Of a DNA stretch of 64,000 nt, positions 25,577 to 35,560 are shown piece by piece (the first letter of the stretch is position 1; each line of letters begins with the position of its first letter). Source of the stretch: Candidatus Gastranaerophilales bacterium (GTDB lineage Bacteria; Cyanobacteriota; Vampirovibrionia; Gastranaerophilales; Gastranaerophilaceae); contig CALUXX010000004.1 in the NCBI GenBank assembly GCA_944324845.1, positions 106,858 to 170,857 on the forward strand, read 5' to 3'. The notes under the pieces are model-generated. The model was not told the origin of the DNA and did no database searches. It saw only the letters and a program-made list of their open reading frames with translations. The translations under genes and the position numbers were made by a program.

Positions 25577-27347
25577 ATGCTTCTTGTGGTACTTCTACGC
25601 TTCCAACAGATTTCATACGCTTTTTACCTTTTTTCTGTTTTTCAAGAAGTTTGCGCTTACGTGAAATGTCGCCGCCATAACATTTTGCAAGTACGTTTTT
25701 ACGCATTGCTTTAATTGTTGTTCTTGCTATTACTCTGCCGCCGATTGCTGCTTGTACAGGAACTTCAAATAATTGTCTTGGAATTATTTCTTTTAATTTT
25801 GTTGTTAATTTTTGTCCGATATAAAACGCATTATCTTCATGGCAGATAACTGAAAGGGCATCTACAACTTCTCCTGAAAGCATTATATCAAGTTTTACCA
25901 ATTTTGATCTTTTGTATTCGCTAAATTCATAATCCAAACTTGCGTATCCCTTTGTTCTGGATTTTAATTGGTCATAAAAATCTGTAATAACTTCACTCAA
26001 TGGAATTTCATACGCCAAATCAACACGAACTTTATCAAGATATGTCATATTGATAAAAATTCCTCGTTTAGTTTGTGCCAAATCCATTAAAGTTCCAACA
26101 TATTCGTTAGGTGTAATTATTTGAACTTTTACATAAGGTTCTTCAATGTAATCTCTATACTGTGCTGCAGGAAGATTTGCTGGGTTATCAATTTCAACAA
26201 CTTCACCGTTTGTTTTGTGAACTTTATAGACAACTGATGGGGCTGTTGTTACTAATGACAAATCATATTCTCGCTCCAAACGTTCTTGGGCAATTTCCAT
26301 ATGCAGCATTCCCAAAAATCCGCATCTGAATCCAAAACCTAAAGCACTTGATGTTTCCGGTTCAAATGTAATACTGCTGTCATTTAATTTTAATTTTTCT
26401 AAAGCCTCTTTTAAGTTGCCATAATCTTCATTATCTACAGGATACATTCCTGAAAATACCATTGGTAATGCTTCTTTGTATCCGGGTAGTGGTTCTGTTG
26501 CTGGGTTTTCGATATTTGTAACCGTATCTCCGACAAATCGTGTTAATTCTTTGATTGATGCTGCAAAATATCCTACATCTCCGCAGGTTAAGTGTTTTAC
26601 AGGTACTCTTGACGGTGTTTGATAACCAAGTTCGACAATTTCATATTCTTTTTTAGATGCCATAAATCTTACTTTGTCGCCTAATGATAAGCTTCCGTCA
26701 ACAATTTTGAAATAACATACAGTTCCTAAATATTGGTCATATACACTGTCAAATACTAATGCTCTTAGTGGTTTATCAGAACTGTCAATAGGTGCAGGTA
26801 CATAGTTTACAACAGCTTCTAAAACTTCTTCAATTCCTTCACCTGTTTTTGCACTTACAGGAATTGCCATTGATGCATCAATTCCTAAGATTTCTTCAAT
26901 TTCTTGTCTTACTCTTTCAACATCTGCTGAAGGTAAGTCGATTTTGTTTATTACAGGAATAATTTCAAGATTTTGTTCTATTGCAAGATAAACATTGGCA
27001 AGTGTTTGTGCTTCAACACCTTGGGTTGCATCTACAATAAGCAATGCTCCTTCGCAAGCCGCTAAAGATCTTGATACTTCGTAAGAAAAATCAACGTGCC
27101 CCGGGGTATCAATTAAATTTAATTCATAATTTTTCCCGTCTTGTGCGGTGTAGTTCATTCTTGCCGCATTAAGTTTTATCGTAATTCCACGCTCACGCTC
27201 AATGTCCATAGAATCCAATAACTGTTCTTGCATATCTCTTTGTGCTACAGTTCCTGTTTTTTCTAATAATCTGTCGGCAAGTGTTGATTTTCCGTGGTCT
27301 ATGTGGGCAATTATACAAAAATTTCTTACATTTTCTCTTGTTTTCAT
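25545..27347 (-). CDS. lepA: Elongation factor 4 (LepA)
   Basis: A 600-residue ribosome-associated GTPase. GTPase motifs are [10 protein letters not shown] (G1), RERGITIK (G2), DTPGHVDF (G3) and NKIDLP (G4). The C-terminus has the EF4-specific [20 protein letters not shown]. Length and motifs are complete. A TATAAT at 27360-27355 lies 7 nt before the ATG and no Shine-Dalgarno site is visible, so a leaderless mRNA is likely. The 3' end overlaps the convergent LuxR-type gene. Confidence 0.97.
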   Translation of the reverse strand: MKTRENVRNFCIIAHIDHGKSTLADRLLEKTGTVAQRDMQEQLLDSMDIERERGITIKLNAARMNYTAQDGKNYELNLIDTPGHVDFSYEVSRSLAACEGALLIVDATQGVEAQTLANVYLAIEQNLEIIPVINKIDLPSADVERVRQEIEEILGIDASMAIPVSAKTGEGIEEVLEAVVNYVPAPIDSSDKPLRALVFDSVYDQYLGTVCYFKIVDGSLSLGDKVRFMASKKEYEIVELGYQTPSRVPVKHLTCGDVGYFAASIKELTRFVGDTVTNIENPATEPLPGYKEALPMVFSGMYPVDNEDYGNLKEALEKLKLNDSSITFEPETSSALGFGFRCGFLGMLHMEIAQERLEREYDLSLVTTAPSVVYKVHKTNGEVVEIDNPANLPAAQYRDYIEEPYVKVQIITPNEYVGTLMDLAQTKRGIFINMTYLDKVRVDLAYEIPLSEVITDFYDQLKSRTKGYASLDYEFSEYKRSKLVKLDIMLSGEVVDALSVICHEDNAFYIGQKLTTKLKEIIPRQLFEVPVQAAIGGRVIARTTIKAMRKNVLAKCYGGDISRKRKLLEKQKKGKKRMKSVGSVEVPQEAFMAVLSLDDD

Positions 27348-27354
27348 AGTTTTG

Positions 27355-27360
27355 ATTATA
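27355..27360 (-). promoter_or_regulatory. -10 element of lepA, leaderless layout
   Basis: TATAAT ends 7 nt before the lepA ATG at 27347; TTTACT about 17 nt upstream may be the -35. Confidence 0.5.
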
Positions 27361-27421
27361 TATGAAAAAAAAGAATTAGTAAAATATTACTGTTAACTTC
27401 TGTATAATTTCATAACTGAAA

Positions 27422-27451
27422 AACCGGTCATTTGTATTGTGACCGGTCTTT
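27422..27451 (-). terminator. Terminator of the 52-residue gene
   Basis: Arms ACCGGTCA and TGACCGGT around an AT-rich loop, followed on the minus strand by a TTTTT tract. Confidence 0.75.
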
Positions 27452-27483
27452 CAAAACTTTTCTTTTCCTCTCTCCATTTTGTC

Positions 27484-27642
27484 TTAAGCTAACCCCAAAA
27501 CTTTTTTGTACCAAGAAAAAGATTCTAGTTCTGTACCATTAAATGTTGTTTTTGTACATTGAGTTTTCAAGTAAGTTTCAAATTCGTCAACAAATTTGGA
27601 CTTAACGTTTTTTACCTCAGTTTCCGCAATTGTTTTTCCCAT
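27484..27642 (-). CDS. Small hypothetical protein, 52 residues
   Basis: A short gene with an ATG at 27642, an ideal AAAGGAG site 8 nt upstream, a TAA stop at 27484-27486 and a terminator about 30 bases later. The product starts MGKTIAETEVKNVKSKF and ends SFSWYKKVLGLA; it is charged, helical and soluble, with one Cys. A TG-T-TATAAT extended -10 lies at 27686-27678. Everything needed for expression is present. I recognise no family. Confidence 0.7.
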   Translation of the reverse strand: MGKTIAETEVKNVKSKFVDEFETYLKTQCTKTTFNGTELESFSWYKKVLGLA

Positions 27643-27948
27643 AGACTACACTCCTTTACACTTTTAGAACCTCTTATATTATAACACAAAAATCATGTTT
27701 TTTCTAGTGATAACAATGTTTTGAAATTTTTCTTGTTGTTGTAAGAGGGTTCCTTATGTAAAATTTTGTTAAGCGATTTTGTTTTTGTAATAATTCATTT
27801 TTTAATGGCTTGTATAATTTTTTAATTTCTTGCTAAAACTGTTTTCGCATGCAATAATATTAAAGGATTTCGGAAATTATTTAACTGAGTTTCTGATTTT
27901 GCACAAGTGAAAATTTTATGCTAAAATCGTAAATAAAGAGGGTTTTGT
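27643..27948. other. 306 bp divergent intergenic region
   Basis: It holds the minus-strand extended -10 of the 52-residue gene (TG-T-TATAAT, 27686-27678). On the plus strand TGC-TAAAAT, about 20 nt before the TPR gene ATG, is a likely extended -10. No other gene or RNA structure is evident. Confidence 0.5.
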
Positions 27949-30039
27949 ATGAATATAAAAAAGTCGATTTTGACAGGTATTTTGGTTTCATCCATTGGTA
28001 TTGGCGGTGTGCCTGCTATGGCGCAAATGTCGCCTGAAGCCAGTGCTTTATATCAAGAGGCTTGCAGTGCTGAGCATCAACAAGATATGAAGGGAGCTAT
28101 TTCTTTACTTGAAAAGGCTTCTGCTCTTGCAGGTAATGATACTATGATTTATACAAAACTTGCCGGATTATATACTGAAATCGGTGAAAATGATAAAGCT
28201 CTTGAGCTTTATAAAAAAGTTATCAATCTTAAACCTGATGATGCTTTCATTTATATCAGTATTGGTAGTATTTATGAAACTCAGGCTAAATATAAAGAAG
28301 CTTTGCAGGCTTATGAAAAGGCTTTGGACTTGTTCCCTGAATATAAATACAATTATTACAATATTGCAAATACTCAATATCAATTAAAAGATTACAATTC
28401 TGCTATAAAAAATTACAATGCTTTTTTAGAAACTTATTCTCAGCATACAGAATCTCGTGAAAATCTTGCGGCATCTTATTTTGCTGTTAAAGATTATAAA
28501 AATGCCGTAGAACAGTATAAAAAGTTGTATGAAAAAAATCAAGATAATTACAAGCATTATGCAGAGTATGGCTTGGCATTATTAAATACGAATGAATTTG
28601 AAAAATCTGCTGAAATGCTTGAAAAAGCTATTGAGCGTAATCCTGATAATAATTCTGCTCATTTAGGTTTGGCTCAGGCATATCAAGAGCTGGGTAAAAA
28701 TGAATTATCTTATGAACAATATCAATTTGTATTGGAAAAAGTTCCTAACTTGAATACTGTTCGATTAGATTATGCAAATTTGCTTGCTAATATGAATAAA
28801 AATACCGAAGCGCTTACTCAGTATAATATGTATATTCAAGCATATCCGAATGATGTCAGCGGTTATAAAAATATTGCAAATGTTTATAAAACACTTGGCA
28901 ATTATGACAAAGCGCTTGAAAATTATTTAATAGCTATACAAAAAACTCCTGATGATATCGATATTAAAAAAGATATAGCATTTTGTTTCCATAATAAAAA
29001 GGATTATACCAATTCGGTAAAATATTATGATGAAATTTTAGCTGTTCAGCCTGATGATTATAATATTAAATTTAACAAAGCATTGGCTTTGCATGCTCTT
29101 CACAAATACGAAGATGCAATAACTTTGTATAAAGAACTTCAAACCGTGAAAAGTGATAAGGCTGTTAAAGAAAATCTTAACAACGCATTGGTTGCAAGAG
29201 GACATGAGTTGTTGGAAATCGAAGATTATGAAACAGCTATGGCTAATTTTAAACAAGCTATCAAAGACGGTTATATGGACGGCTATGTGTATTACGGTTT
29301 AGCTAAGGTTTATAGAGCTCAGGAGAATAATACAAAGGCTGCTGAAAATTATGAAAAAGCAATTTCTCTTGATCCTGATAAAACTCTTTATTCTGCTGAA
29401 TATAGTGATTTTATTTCTTCTTTGTATAAACCGAAAACTAATGTTCAAGAAGCTGTTAGTCAGGAAGGTCCTTTACCTGTTATAAATATCGAGGTTGAAA
29501 CTCCTGAAAAAACTGTGTCTCAAACAAAACCTGAAGAAACTAAACCACAATTAGCTTCACCTGTTGCAATTAAACAGAATGAAGACTTGATTTCGGAAGG
29601 TGATAAAAATCTTAAAAACAACAATTATGATGCTGCGATAAAGAATTATCAAGATGCGTTACAACTTGTTCCAAGTGATGCCGAAACTCTTTGCAAAATT
29701 GGTTATATATACAAGTTAAAAGAAGATAATATGAGAGCAATCAATTATTATCAAAAGTCTATTATCGTTAATCCTGATTATACTGATAGCTGGTTTAATT
29801 TGGGATTGGTATATATCAATGAGAATAATTTTGTTGAGGCTCAGAAAAGTTTTGAACGTGTAATTTCACTTGATACTGATTACAATTCAGGTTATGCTTA
29901 TTATGCACTTGGAAGAGCTTTAGAGGCACAAGGCAAAAAAGAAGATGCTATAAAAAATTATAAACTCTTTGTTAAACATAGTAACGATAAAGAGACTATA
30001 GAAAATGTTCAAGCTCAGATTAAGCAATTACAAAAATAA
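27949..30039 (+). CDS. Secreted TPR-repeat protein
   Basis: A 696-residue protein with a signal peptide (KSILTGILVSSIGIGGVPAMAQ) followed by about ten or more tetratricopeptide repeats. Examples are DKALELYKKVINLKPDDAF, KALENYLIAIQKTPDDI and AIKNYQDALQLVPSDAE. A Pro/Glu/Thr-rich linker near residues 490-540 splits the repeats into two blocks. TPR domains bind other proteins, so it is probably a periplasmic scaffold, perhaps for envelope or pilus assembly. It has a GAGGG site and is followed after 22 bases by a small secreted protein gene. Confidence 0.85.
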   Translation: MNIKKSILTGILVSSIGIGGVPAMAQMSPEASALYQEACSAEHQQDMKGAISLLEKASALAGNDTMIYTKLAGLYTEIGENDKALELYKKVINLKPDDAFIYISIGSIYETQAKYKEALQAYEKALDLFPEYKYNYYNIANTQYQLKDYNSAIKNYNAFLETYSQHTESRENLAASYFAVKDYKNAVEQYKKLYEKNQDNYKHYAEYGLALLNTNEFEKSAEMLEKAIERNPDNNSAHLGLAQAYQELGKNELSYEQYQFVLEKVPNLNTVRLDYANLLANMNKNTEALTQYNMYIQAYPNDVSGYKNIANVYKTLGNYDKALENYLIAIQKTPDDIDIKKDIAFCFHNKKDYTNSVKYYDEILAVQPDDYNIKFNKALALHALHKYEDAITLYKELQTVKSDKAVKENLNNALVARGHELLEIEDYETAMANFKQAIKDGYMDGYVYYGLAKVYRAQENNTKAAENYEKAISLDPDKTLYSAEYSDFISSLYKPKTNVQEAVSQEGPLPVINIEVETPEKTVSQTKPEETKPQLASPVAIKQNEDLISEGDKNLKNNNYDAAIKNYQDALQLVPSDAETLCKIGYIYKLKEDNMRAINYYQKSIIVNPDYTDSWFNLGLVYINENNFVEAQKSFERVISLDTDYNSGYAYYALGRALEAQGKKEDAIKNYKLFVKHSNDKETIENVQAQIKQLQK

Positions 30040-30061
30040 ATGCTTGGAATAGTTTTTAATT

Positions 30062-30481
30062 ATGAAAAAAATATTTTTACTTGTAATAATATTTATATTC
30101 GGTTTTTTTATGCCTTTTTGTTATGGGCGTGAAAAATCTGTTATTTTGTTTAATAAATATCAGTTTACAGAAGATACTATAATTTCTCCTAGTAATACCA
30201 ATGTATTTAAGCCTGGGGAAAGGGTTTATTACCTTATTACCTTACCTAAAAAAGTTAAATCACAAATGCTTTTAATTCAGGTATTAGAAATTGGCGGAGA
30301 TGGTGAAAGATTAGGATATTCACTGGCTTGGGGAAAACGTGTTAAACTGAGAGATGAACAAGTACATTATTTTACTGATTATGTTGTGTTTAATACCCCT
30401 GGGGCTTATGCCATGAGAGTTTACTCCCGTGATAACCCTACTAAAGTTTTGACAAGCGCATATTTTTATGTGAGAAATTAA
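30062..30481 (+). CDS. Small secreted hypothetical protein
   Basis: A 139-residue protein with a signal peptide (KKIFLLVIIFIFGFFMPFCYG) and a beta-rich mature part (FKPGERVYYLITLPKKVK, then TPGAYAMRVYSRDNPTK). The pattern could be an Ig-like beta sandwich, but I cannot name a family. It follows the TPR protein by 22 bases and precedes the C_GCAxxG_C_C gene by 16, so it lies in a five-gene plus-strand run. Confidence 0.72.
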   Translation: MKKIFLLVIIFIFGFFMPFCYGREKSVILFNKYQFTEDTIISPSNTNVFKPGERVYYLITLPKKVKSQMLLIQVLEIGGDGERLGYSLAWGKRVKLRDEQVHYFTDYVVFNTPGAYAMRVYSRDNPTKVLTSAYFYVRN

Positions 30482-30497
30482 TTAAGAGGATAAAGTT

Positions 30498-30902
30498 ATG
30501 ATAAAAGATAAAGCATTAGAATATTTCAAGAATGGTTATTCTTGTTCTGAAAGTGTTGTACAAGCTTGTATTGATGAAGGGATATGTTCTGAAGAACTGT
30601 TGCCTTGTGCTACAACTTTTTCTGCCGGTATGTCATCAGGTTGTGCTTGTGGCGCTGTTAGTGCCGCTCAGATGGTATTAGGGTATGTTTATGGCAGAAA
30701 TAACAGATATAATAATCAAGTTTTTGCAAGAGAAAAGGCGGCTGAACTTGTTGAAAAGTTTAGAAAAGAGAATAAAGTTACCTGCTGTAGAATTTTAAGT
30801 TCAGGCTATGAAGGCAGTGCGAAAAAAGAACATTGTTCTAAATTCGTTGCTGATGTATGCTCAATTTTGGAAGACTTGATTAAGGTAGAAGTTAAATGTT
30901 AA
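30498..30902 (+). CDS. C_GCAxxG_C_C family protein
   Basis: A 134-residue protein of the C_GCAxxG_C_C family, named for its conserved cysteines. Here they are NGYSCSESVVQAC near residue 12, SSGCACGAVSAAQ near 52, TCCRIL near 95 and HCSKFVADVC near 112. The family is common in anaerobes and thought to have a redox or metal-binding role; no activity is firmly assigned. A GAGGAT site precedes the ATG. Its last 7 bases overlap crcB, indicating translational coupling. Confidence 0.9.
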   Translation: MIKDKALEYFKNGYSCSESVVQACIDEGICSEELLPCATTFSAGMSSGCACGAVSAAQMVLGYVYGRNNRYNNQVFAREKAAELVEKFRKENKVTCCRILSSGYEGSAKKEHCSKFVADVCSILEDLIKVEVKC

Positions 30903-31276
30903 ATGTTTTAGCCGTATTTTTAGGCGGGGGAATTGGTGCTGTTTTTAGATATTTAACAGGTGTTTTGTTTGTTCAATATCTTAAGTTTCACATACCTTTG
31001 CCTACGTTTGTTGTGAATGTAGTCGGATGTTTCATTTTGGGTTTTGTCTATGTATTTTGTTTAGAAAAATTTCAACTTAATCCTGCGTTGAAACTTTTGA
31101 TTACTGTTGGATTTTGCGGCGGGTTAACTACTTTTAGTACCTTTTCGTTTGAAATTTTTGATATGATTCAGAATGTACAATATATTCATGCTGCTTTATA
31201 TACAATAGGAAGCCTTGTTATTGGTGTATTAGCAGTGCTTTTGGGAGGATATTTATGCAGAATTTTTATAGTATAG
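30896..31276 (+). CDS. crcB: CrcB/Fluc fluoride channel
   Basis: A 126-residue membrane protein with four helices, the Fluc fold that works as a dual-topology dimer exporting fluoride. Conserved parts are GGGIGAVFRYLTG near residue 10, TFVVNVVGCFILGF near 38 and GFCGGLTTFSTFSFE near 76, which holds the Na+ and Phe-box region. It overlaps the genes on both sides (7 and 22 bases). I see no fluoride riboswitch before it or at the operon start. Confidence 0.95.
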   Translation: MLNVLAVFLGGGIGAVFRYLTGVLFVQYLKFHIPLPTFVVNVVGCFILGFVYVFCLEKFQLNPALKLLITVGFCGGLTTFSTFSFEIFDMIQNVQYIHAALYTIGSLVIGVLAVLLGGYLCRIFIV

Positions 31277-32103
31277 ATAAGTTGAATTTTTTAACTGCCG
31301 GCATGCCGCTTGTAACCGGTAAAGGCGGTTATCCTAAAGCGATTGAAATCCTCAAAGAAATGGGGCTTGATGGGATGGAAGTTGAGTTTGTACATGGGGT
31401 GAGGATGTCTGATGAAACCCGTGAATTTTTGAAAAATATACAAAAAGACTCCCCTTTAGTTCTGACAGCTCATGGCCCGTTTTATATAAATCTTAATTCT
31501 AAAGAAGAAGAAAAAGTTGAAGCCAGTGTTCAAAGAATTATTGATACAGCAAAAGCTGCTTCTGATTTTGGCGGGTATAGTATTACATATCACGCTGCTT
31601 TTTATATGGGAAAAGATAAAGAAGAAGTTTATCAACAGGTGAAAAAACAAACTCAAAAAATTATTGAAGTTTTGGAACAACATAATATCAAGATGTGGAT
31701 TAGACCTGAAACTACAGGAAAAGCTACACAATGGGGTGATTATGAGGAAATTATTCGCTTGTCTAAAGAGTTTGAACAAGTATTGCCTTGTATTGATTTT
31801 TCGCATATTCATGCCAGAACAGGCGGGCAATATAATACTTATGATGAATTTTGCAAAGTGCTAGATAGAATTGGAAAAGAATTGGGTGATTTTGCAATAA
31901 ATAATTTCCATGCACATTTGGCAGGGATTGAATATACTGCTAAAGGTGAAAAACAACACCTTATTTTAGAAGAATCCGATATGAATTATAAGGACCTGTT
32001 AAAAGCATTAAAATCTTTTGGTGTAAAAGGTGCTTTGGTTTGTGAAAGTCCTAATATTGAAACTGATACAAAGATTTTGAAAGACTATTATATGAGTTTA
32101 TAG
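31255..32103 (+). CDS. AP-endonuclease 2 / endonuclease IV-like TIM-barrel protein
   Basis: A 282-residue protein of the xylose isomerase-like / endonuclease IV superfamily. Metal-ligand patterns include [12 protein letters not shown] near residue 65, YHAAFYMG near 102, [17 protein letters not shown] near 180, and NFHAHLAG. This is like Nfo, which cuts at abasic DNA sites. An isomerase-like relative is possible. A GGGAGG site inside crcB drives translation, and the 3' end overlaps the convergent rfbA by 6 bases. Confidence 0.8.
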   Translation: MQNFYSIDKLNFLTAGMPLVTGKGGYPKAIEILKEMGLDGMEVEFVHGVRMSDETREFLKNIQKDSPLVLTAHGPFYINLNSKEEEKVEASVQRIIDTAKAASDFGGYSITYHAAFYMGKDKEEVYQQVKKQTQKIIEVLEQHNIKMWIRPETTGKATQWGDYEEIIRLSKEFEQVLPCIDFSHIHARTGGQYNTYDEFCKVLDRIGKELGDFAINNFHAHLAGIEYTAKGEKQHLILEESDMNYKDLLKALKSFGVKGALVCESPNIETDTKILKDYYMSL

Positions 32104-32964
32104 TTGTCTTATATATTCAAAATATTCGTTGTTTTTGTAGTTTTTAATATTTTCAAGAACTTCTTCTTTTGTTATCCAGCCGTTTCGTATTGCAATTTCT
32201 TCAAGGCATGAAATTTTTATTCCTTGGTTTTCTTCTATTGCATGAACATAGGCGCTTGCTTGAAGTAATGAATTATGGGTTCCTGTATCAAGCCAAGCAA
32301 AACCGCGTCCAAATATTTCTACATGAAGTTTCTTTTGTTCAAGATAAATTCTATTCAGGTCGGTTATTTCCAGTTCTCCACGCTTGGAAGGTTTTAGAGT
32401 TTTGGCATATTCAATAACCTTGTTATCATAAAAGTATAAACCGGTTACGGCGTATTTGGATTTTGGAATTTGTGGTTTTTCTTCGATGCTTATAGCGTTC
32501 CCGTTTTCGTCAAATTCAACTACCCCAAATCTTTCGGGATCTTTTACTTGGTATGCAAAAATAGTTGCTTCATTTTGATTTTGGGCAATTTCGGCTGCTC
32601 GTTTCAGCATTCCTGTAAAGCCTCGTCCGTAAAATATATTATCACCTAAAACCAGTGCGATTGGATCTTTGCCGATGAATTCTTCGCCTATAATGAAGGC
32701 TTGGGCTAATCCGTCAGGCGTTGGTTGTTCTTTGTATTCAATTTGCATTCCTAATTGGGAGCCGTTTTTTAGTAATTTCTTGAAATTCGGTAAATCTTGC
32801 GGGGTTGAAATTATCAATATTTCTCGTATGCCTGCAAGCATTAAAACTGAAATAGAATAGTATATCATTGGTTTGTCGTATATTGGAAGTAATTGTTTTG
32901 ATATTCCGATGGTTCCGGGATAAAGTCTTGTTCCGCTCCCGCCTGCTAATACTATACCTTTCAT
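32098..32964 (-). CDS. rfbA: Glucose-1-phosphate thymidylyltransferase
   Basis: First step of dTDP-L-rhamnose synthesis: glucose-1-phosphate plus dTTP to dTDP-glucose. The 288-residue enzyme has the nucleotidyltransferase signature [30 protein letters not shown] with the metal Asp, and [20 protein letters not shown]. Its ATG overlaps the rfbD stop as TAATG. It is last in rfbC-rfbB-rfbD-rfbA, all on the minus strand. Confidence 0.97.
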   Translation of the reverse strand: MKGIVLAGGSGTRLYPGTIGISKQLLPIYDKPMIYYSISVLMLAGIREILIISTPQDLPNFKKLLKNGSQLGMQIEYKEQPTPDGLAQAFIIGEEFIGKDPIALVLGDNIFYGRGFTGMLKRAAEIAQNQNEATIFAYQVKDPERFGVVEFDENGNAISIEEKPQIPKSKYAVTGLYFYDNKVIEYAKTLKPSKRGELEITDLNRIYLEQKKLHVEIFGRGFAWLDTGTHNSLLQASAYVHAIEENQGIKISCLEEIAIRNGWITKEEVLENIKNYKNNEYFEYIRQL

Positions 32965-33797
32965 TAGTTTTGTGTCCTTTCTCTAAGTTTTAGATAATTT
33001 TGTAATCCGTTTTTCCAATCTCCACAAATATTCGCATTATCCATTACGCTATATTTGGGGCGTTTTGCCGGACGGGGAAATTCTTCTGTTGTACAAGGTT
33101 TCAGATTTACCTCTAGTTTGCATTGGTTAAATATTTCTTTGGCAAATCCATACCAGGTTGTTTCTCCGCTTGAACATATATGAAAAATTCCATAAATTTC
33201 ATTTTTCAGAAGTTTTATAATACCGTTAGAAAGATCTACAGTCCATGTCGGACAGCCAATTTGGTCATTTACTACTTTTAATTCGGGTTTTGCGGCAAGT
33301 GATAGCATAGTTTCTACAAAGTTTTTGCCATGTATTCCATATAGCCAGCTTGTGCGAATTATATAATATTTTTTGCAGAATTTTTGAATTGCCTGTTCTC
33401 CATAATATTTTGTTAGTCCGTAATTGTTTATCGGATTTGGTTCATCATCTGGAGTGTAGGGTGTTTGTTTTGTGCCGTCAAAGACGTAGTCTGTTGAAAT
33501 GTATAAAATTGGAATGTCTTTTGTGCTGCATATTTGGGCAAGATTTTCTGTGCCTGTTGAATTGATTTGTTTTGCGGTTTCAAAATCTTCTTGGGCTTTA
33601 TCTACATTTGTGTATGCCGCACAATGAATTATTATATCAGGTTTTTGGTCTGATATTACTTTGTTCGTCATTTCAAAATCAGTTATATCCATTATTTGGG
33701 AATTTGTTTTTATAACGGTATAATTGTTTTGTTCAAGGATTGGACATAAATCTTTTCCCAACATTCCGTTTGCACCTGTAACCAGTATTTTTGTCAT
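32964..33797 (-). CDS. rfbD: dTDP-4-dehydrorhamnose reductase
   Basis: Final step to dTDP-L-rhamnose. A 277-residue short-chain dehydrogenase with [12 protein letters not shown] near residue 8, [13 protein letters not shown] near 58, the catalytic Tyr/Lys in YGLTKYYGE, and [18 protein letters not shown]. An AAAGGAT site precedes the start, 18 bases after rfbB. Motifs and operon position make it RmlD rather than the RmlB-like epimerases. Confidence 0.96.
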   Translation of the reverse strand: MTKILVTGANGMLGKDLCPILEQNNYTVIKTNSQIMDITDFEMTNKVISDQKPDIIIHCAAYTNVDKAQEDFETAKQINSTGTENLAQICSTKDIPILYISTDYVFDGTKQTPYTPDDEPNPINNYGLTKYYGEQAIQKFCKKYYIIRTSWLYGIHGKNFVETMLSLAAKPELKVVNDQIGCPTWTVDLSNGIIKLLKNEIYGIFHICSSGETTWYGFAKEIFNQCKLEVNLKPCTTEEFPRPAKRPKYSVMDNANICGDWKNGLQNYLKLRERTQN

Positions 33798-33815
33798 TAT
33801 GTGAAATCCTTTCTC

Positions 33816-34805
33816 TTATTTTCCTTTGGCATAGTTTAGTTTTTTATTTTCTATGCTGTGAATCCATTCTTGATTATTCAAATACCAGTTAATTGTCAGT
33901 TTTATGCCTTCTTCAAATGTTATTGAAGGTTCCCAGCCAAGTTCAGATGTTATTTTGTCATTAGAAATTGCATAACGTCTGTCGTGTCCAAGTCTATCTT
34001 GAACATATTCAATAGAGGTTTCATCTTTTCCCATTGCCTCTAAAATTAGGTGAGTAATTTCAAGATTAGTTTTTTCATTGTGCCCGCCAATATTGTAGAT
34101 TTCTCCGATTTTTCCTTTGTGCAAAACGGTATCTATTGCTTCACAATGATCATAAACATAAAGCCAATCTCGAACATTAAGTCCATCTCCATATACAGGT
34201 ACTTTTTCATTTTTAAGAAGTTTTGAAATGAAGTATGGGATAAGTTTTTCGGGATATTGATACGGTCCGTAATTGTTTGAACATCTTGTGTTTAAAACAG
34301 GAAGTTTAAATGTTTCGTGATATGCTCTAGCTAATAAATCAGCACTTGCTTTGCTTGCTGAATACGGGCTATTTGGGGCAAGCGGTGTTGTTTCATAAAA
34401 GTATCCGTTTTTACCCAGTGTTCCATATACTTCGTCTGTTGAAACTTGTAAAAATCTTTCTATTCCCAACTCTTTACATGCTTGAAGCAGATTTAATGTT
34501 CCTCCAACATTTGTTTCTACAAAAATTTCAGGGGTTTTTATGGAGTTATCTACATGAGATTCTGCTGCAAAATTTATTACGCAATCAACTTCTTTTATAA
34601 TTTCTCTAACAAGACTTTTGTCACAAATGTTTCCGTGTATGAATTTATAATTTGGATTATTTTCTATATCTTTTAAATTTCCAATATTGCCACAGTAGGT
34701 TAAGGCATCTAAATTGATTATTTTGTAATCAGGATGTTTTTTTAATTCGTTTCTTATAAAACAACTGCCAATAAAACCGGCTCCACCTGTGACAAGTATT
34801 TTCAT
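33816..34805 (-). CDS. rfbB: dTDP-glucose 4,6-dehydratase
   Basis: Converts dTDP-glucose to dTDP-4-keto-6-deoxyglucose with NAD+. The 329-residue extended SDR has GGAGFIGSCFIR near residue 7, NFAAESHVDNSI near 82, the catalytic YSASKASADLLAR near 147, RCSNNYGPYQYPEKLIPYF and NVRDWLYVYDHC. Its ATG overlaps the rfbC stop as TAATG, showing tight coupling. Confidence 0.97.
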   Translation of the reverse strand: MKILVTGGAGFIGSCFIRNELKKHPDYKIINLDALTYCGNIGNLKDIENNPNYKFIHGNICDKSLVREIIKEVDCVINFAAESHVDNSIKTPEIFVETNVGGTLNLLQACKELGIERFLQVSTDEVYGTLGKNGYFYETTPLAPNSPYSASKASADLLARAYHETFKLPVLNTRCSNNYGPYQYPEKLIPYFISKLLKNEKVPVYGDGLNVRDWLYVYDHCEAIDTVLHKGKIGEIYNIGGHNEKTNLEITHLILEAMGKDETSIEYVQDRLGHDRRYAISNDKITSELGWEPSITFEEGIKLTINWYLNNQEWIHSIENKKLNYAKGK

Positions 34806-35362
34806 TATTGGATTTCCTCTTTATCTATGTCTTTTAATTTTGGTTGGTTTTGGTCTTTTTCTGATAAGATTGGTTCAAAATCAATTCCCCAATCAATATT
34901 TAAATCTTTATCTGCCCAAAAAATTCCTCTGTCTGCTTTTGGATTGTATTCTCCGCTTGCTTTATACAATAATTCAGCTTCAGACGATAGCACAACAAAT
35001 CCATGTGCAAAACCTTTTGGGATATAGAGTATATTTTTGTTGTCTTCTGATAATTCGGCTTTGACGTATTGGCCAAAGGTTTTTGAATTTGGTCTTATGT
35101 CAACTGCTATATCATAAATTTTACCTGTTATACATCTGACAAGTTTTGCTTGTTCGTATGGTTTTGCTTGGTAATGAAGTCCTCTTAATACTTTTGCACT
35201 TGATTTTGAGTGATTGTCTTGTTGAAATTCAATATCTATACCGTTTTTGATGAATTCAGATTTTTTATAACTTTCCATAAAAAATCCTCTGTTATCTCCA
35301 AAAACTTTCGGTTTTACAAGGATTATATCTTCTATACTTTGTTTTTCAAACTCAAACGGCAT
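34805..35362 (-). CDS. rfbC: dTDP-4-dehydrorhamnose 3,5-epimerase
   Basis: Epimerises dTDP-4-keto-6-deoxyglucose. The 185-residue cupin has FGDNRGFFMESYKKSEF near residue 20, FQQDNHSKSSAKVLRGLHYQ near 48 with the catalytic His, and IPKGFAHGFVVLSSEAELLYK near 112. ATG 35362 is preferred over 35434 because it gives the normal family length. It is the first gene of the rhamnose operon, which lies divergent from dnaN. Confidence 0.95.
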   Translation of the reverse strand: MPFEFEKQSIEDIILVKPKVFGDNRGFFMESYKKSEFIKNGIDIEFQQDNHSKSSAKVLRGLHYQAKPYEQAKLVRCITGKIYDIAVDIRPNSKTFGQYVKAELSEDNKNILYIPKGFAHGFVVLSSEAELLYKASGEYNPKADRGIFWADKDLNIDWGIDFEPILSEKDQNQPKLKDIDKEEIQ

Positions 35363-35560
35363 AATTTCACTTTCTATAAGGATGTTGCTTATTTTCTTAT
35401 ATCTGATTATAACTTTTTTTTTCAAATATTTCAAGAAAGAGTTATTCCTATGTTAGGTAAATCTTATATATATTGCAGGTTTTTGACATTACCTCTTTAT
35501 TTTTTTGTTTATTTATCCTATAATAACGTCAAGGGAATACTATTTTTAAGGAGTAAATAA

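Noticed and set aside
30482..30895. Fluoride riboswitch controlling crcB
   Set aside because: crcB starts inside the preceding gene, leaving no leader, and no matching pseudoknot sequence is visible before the operon.
35483..35524. TTGACA paired with TATAAT as a dnaN promoter
   Set aside because: The hexamers are 30 nt apart, too far for sigma-70; only the TATAAT is a plausible -10.
35210..35560. 116-codon plus-strand frame before dnaN
   Set aside because: It is mostly antisense to rfbC, Phe/Tyr-rich as expected of shadow frames, and ends at the dnaN ribosome site.
35449..35560. Chromosome origin next to dnaN
   Set aside because: No DnaA-box cluster or AT-rich 13-mers with TTATCCACA-type sites, and dnaA is not adjacent.
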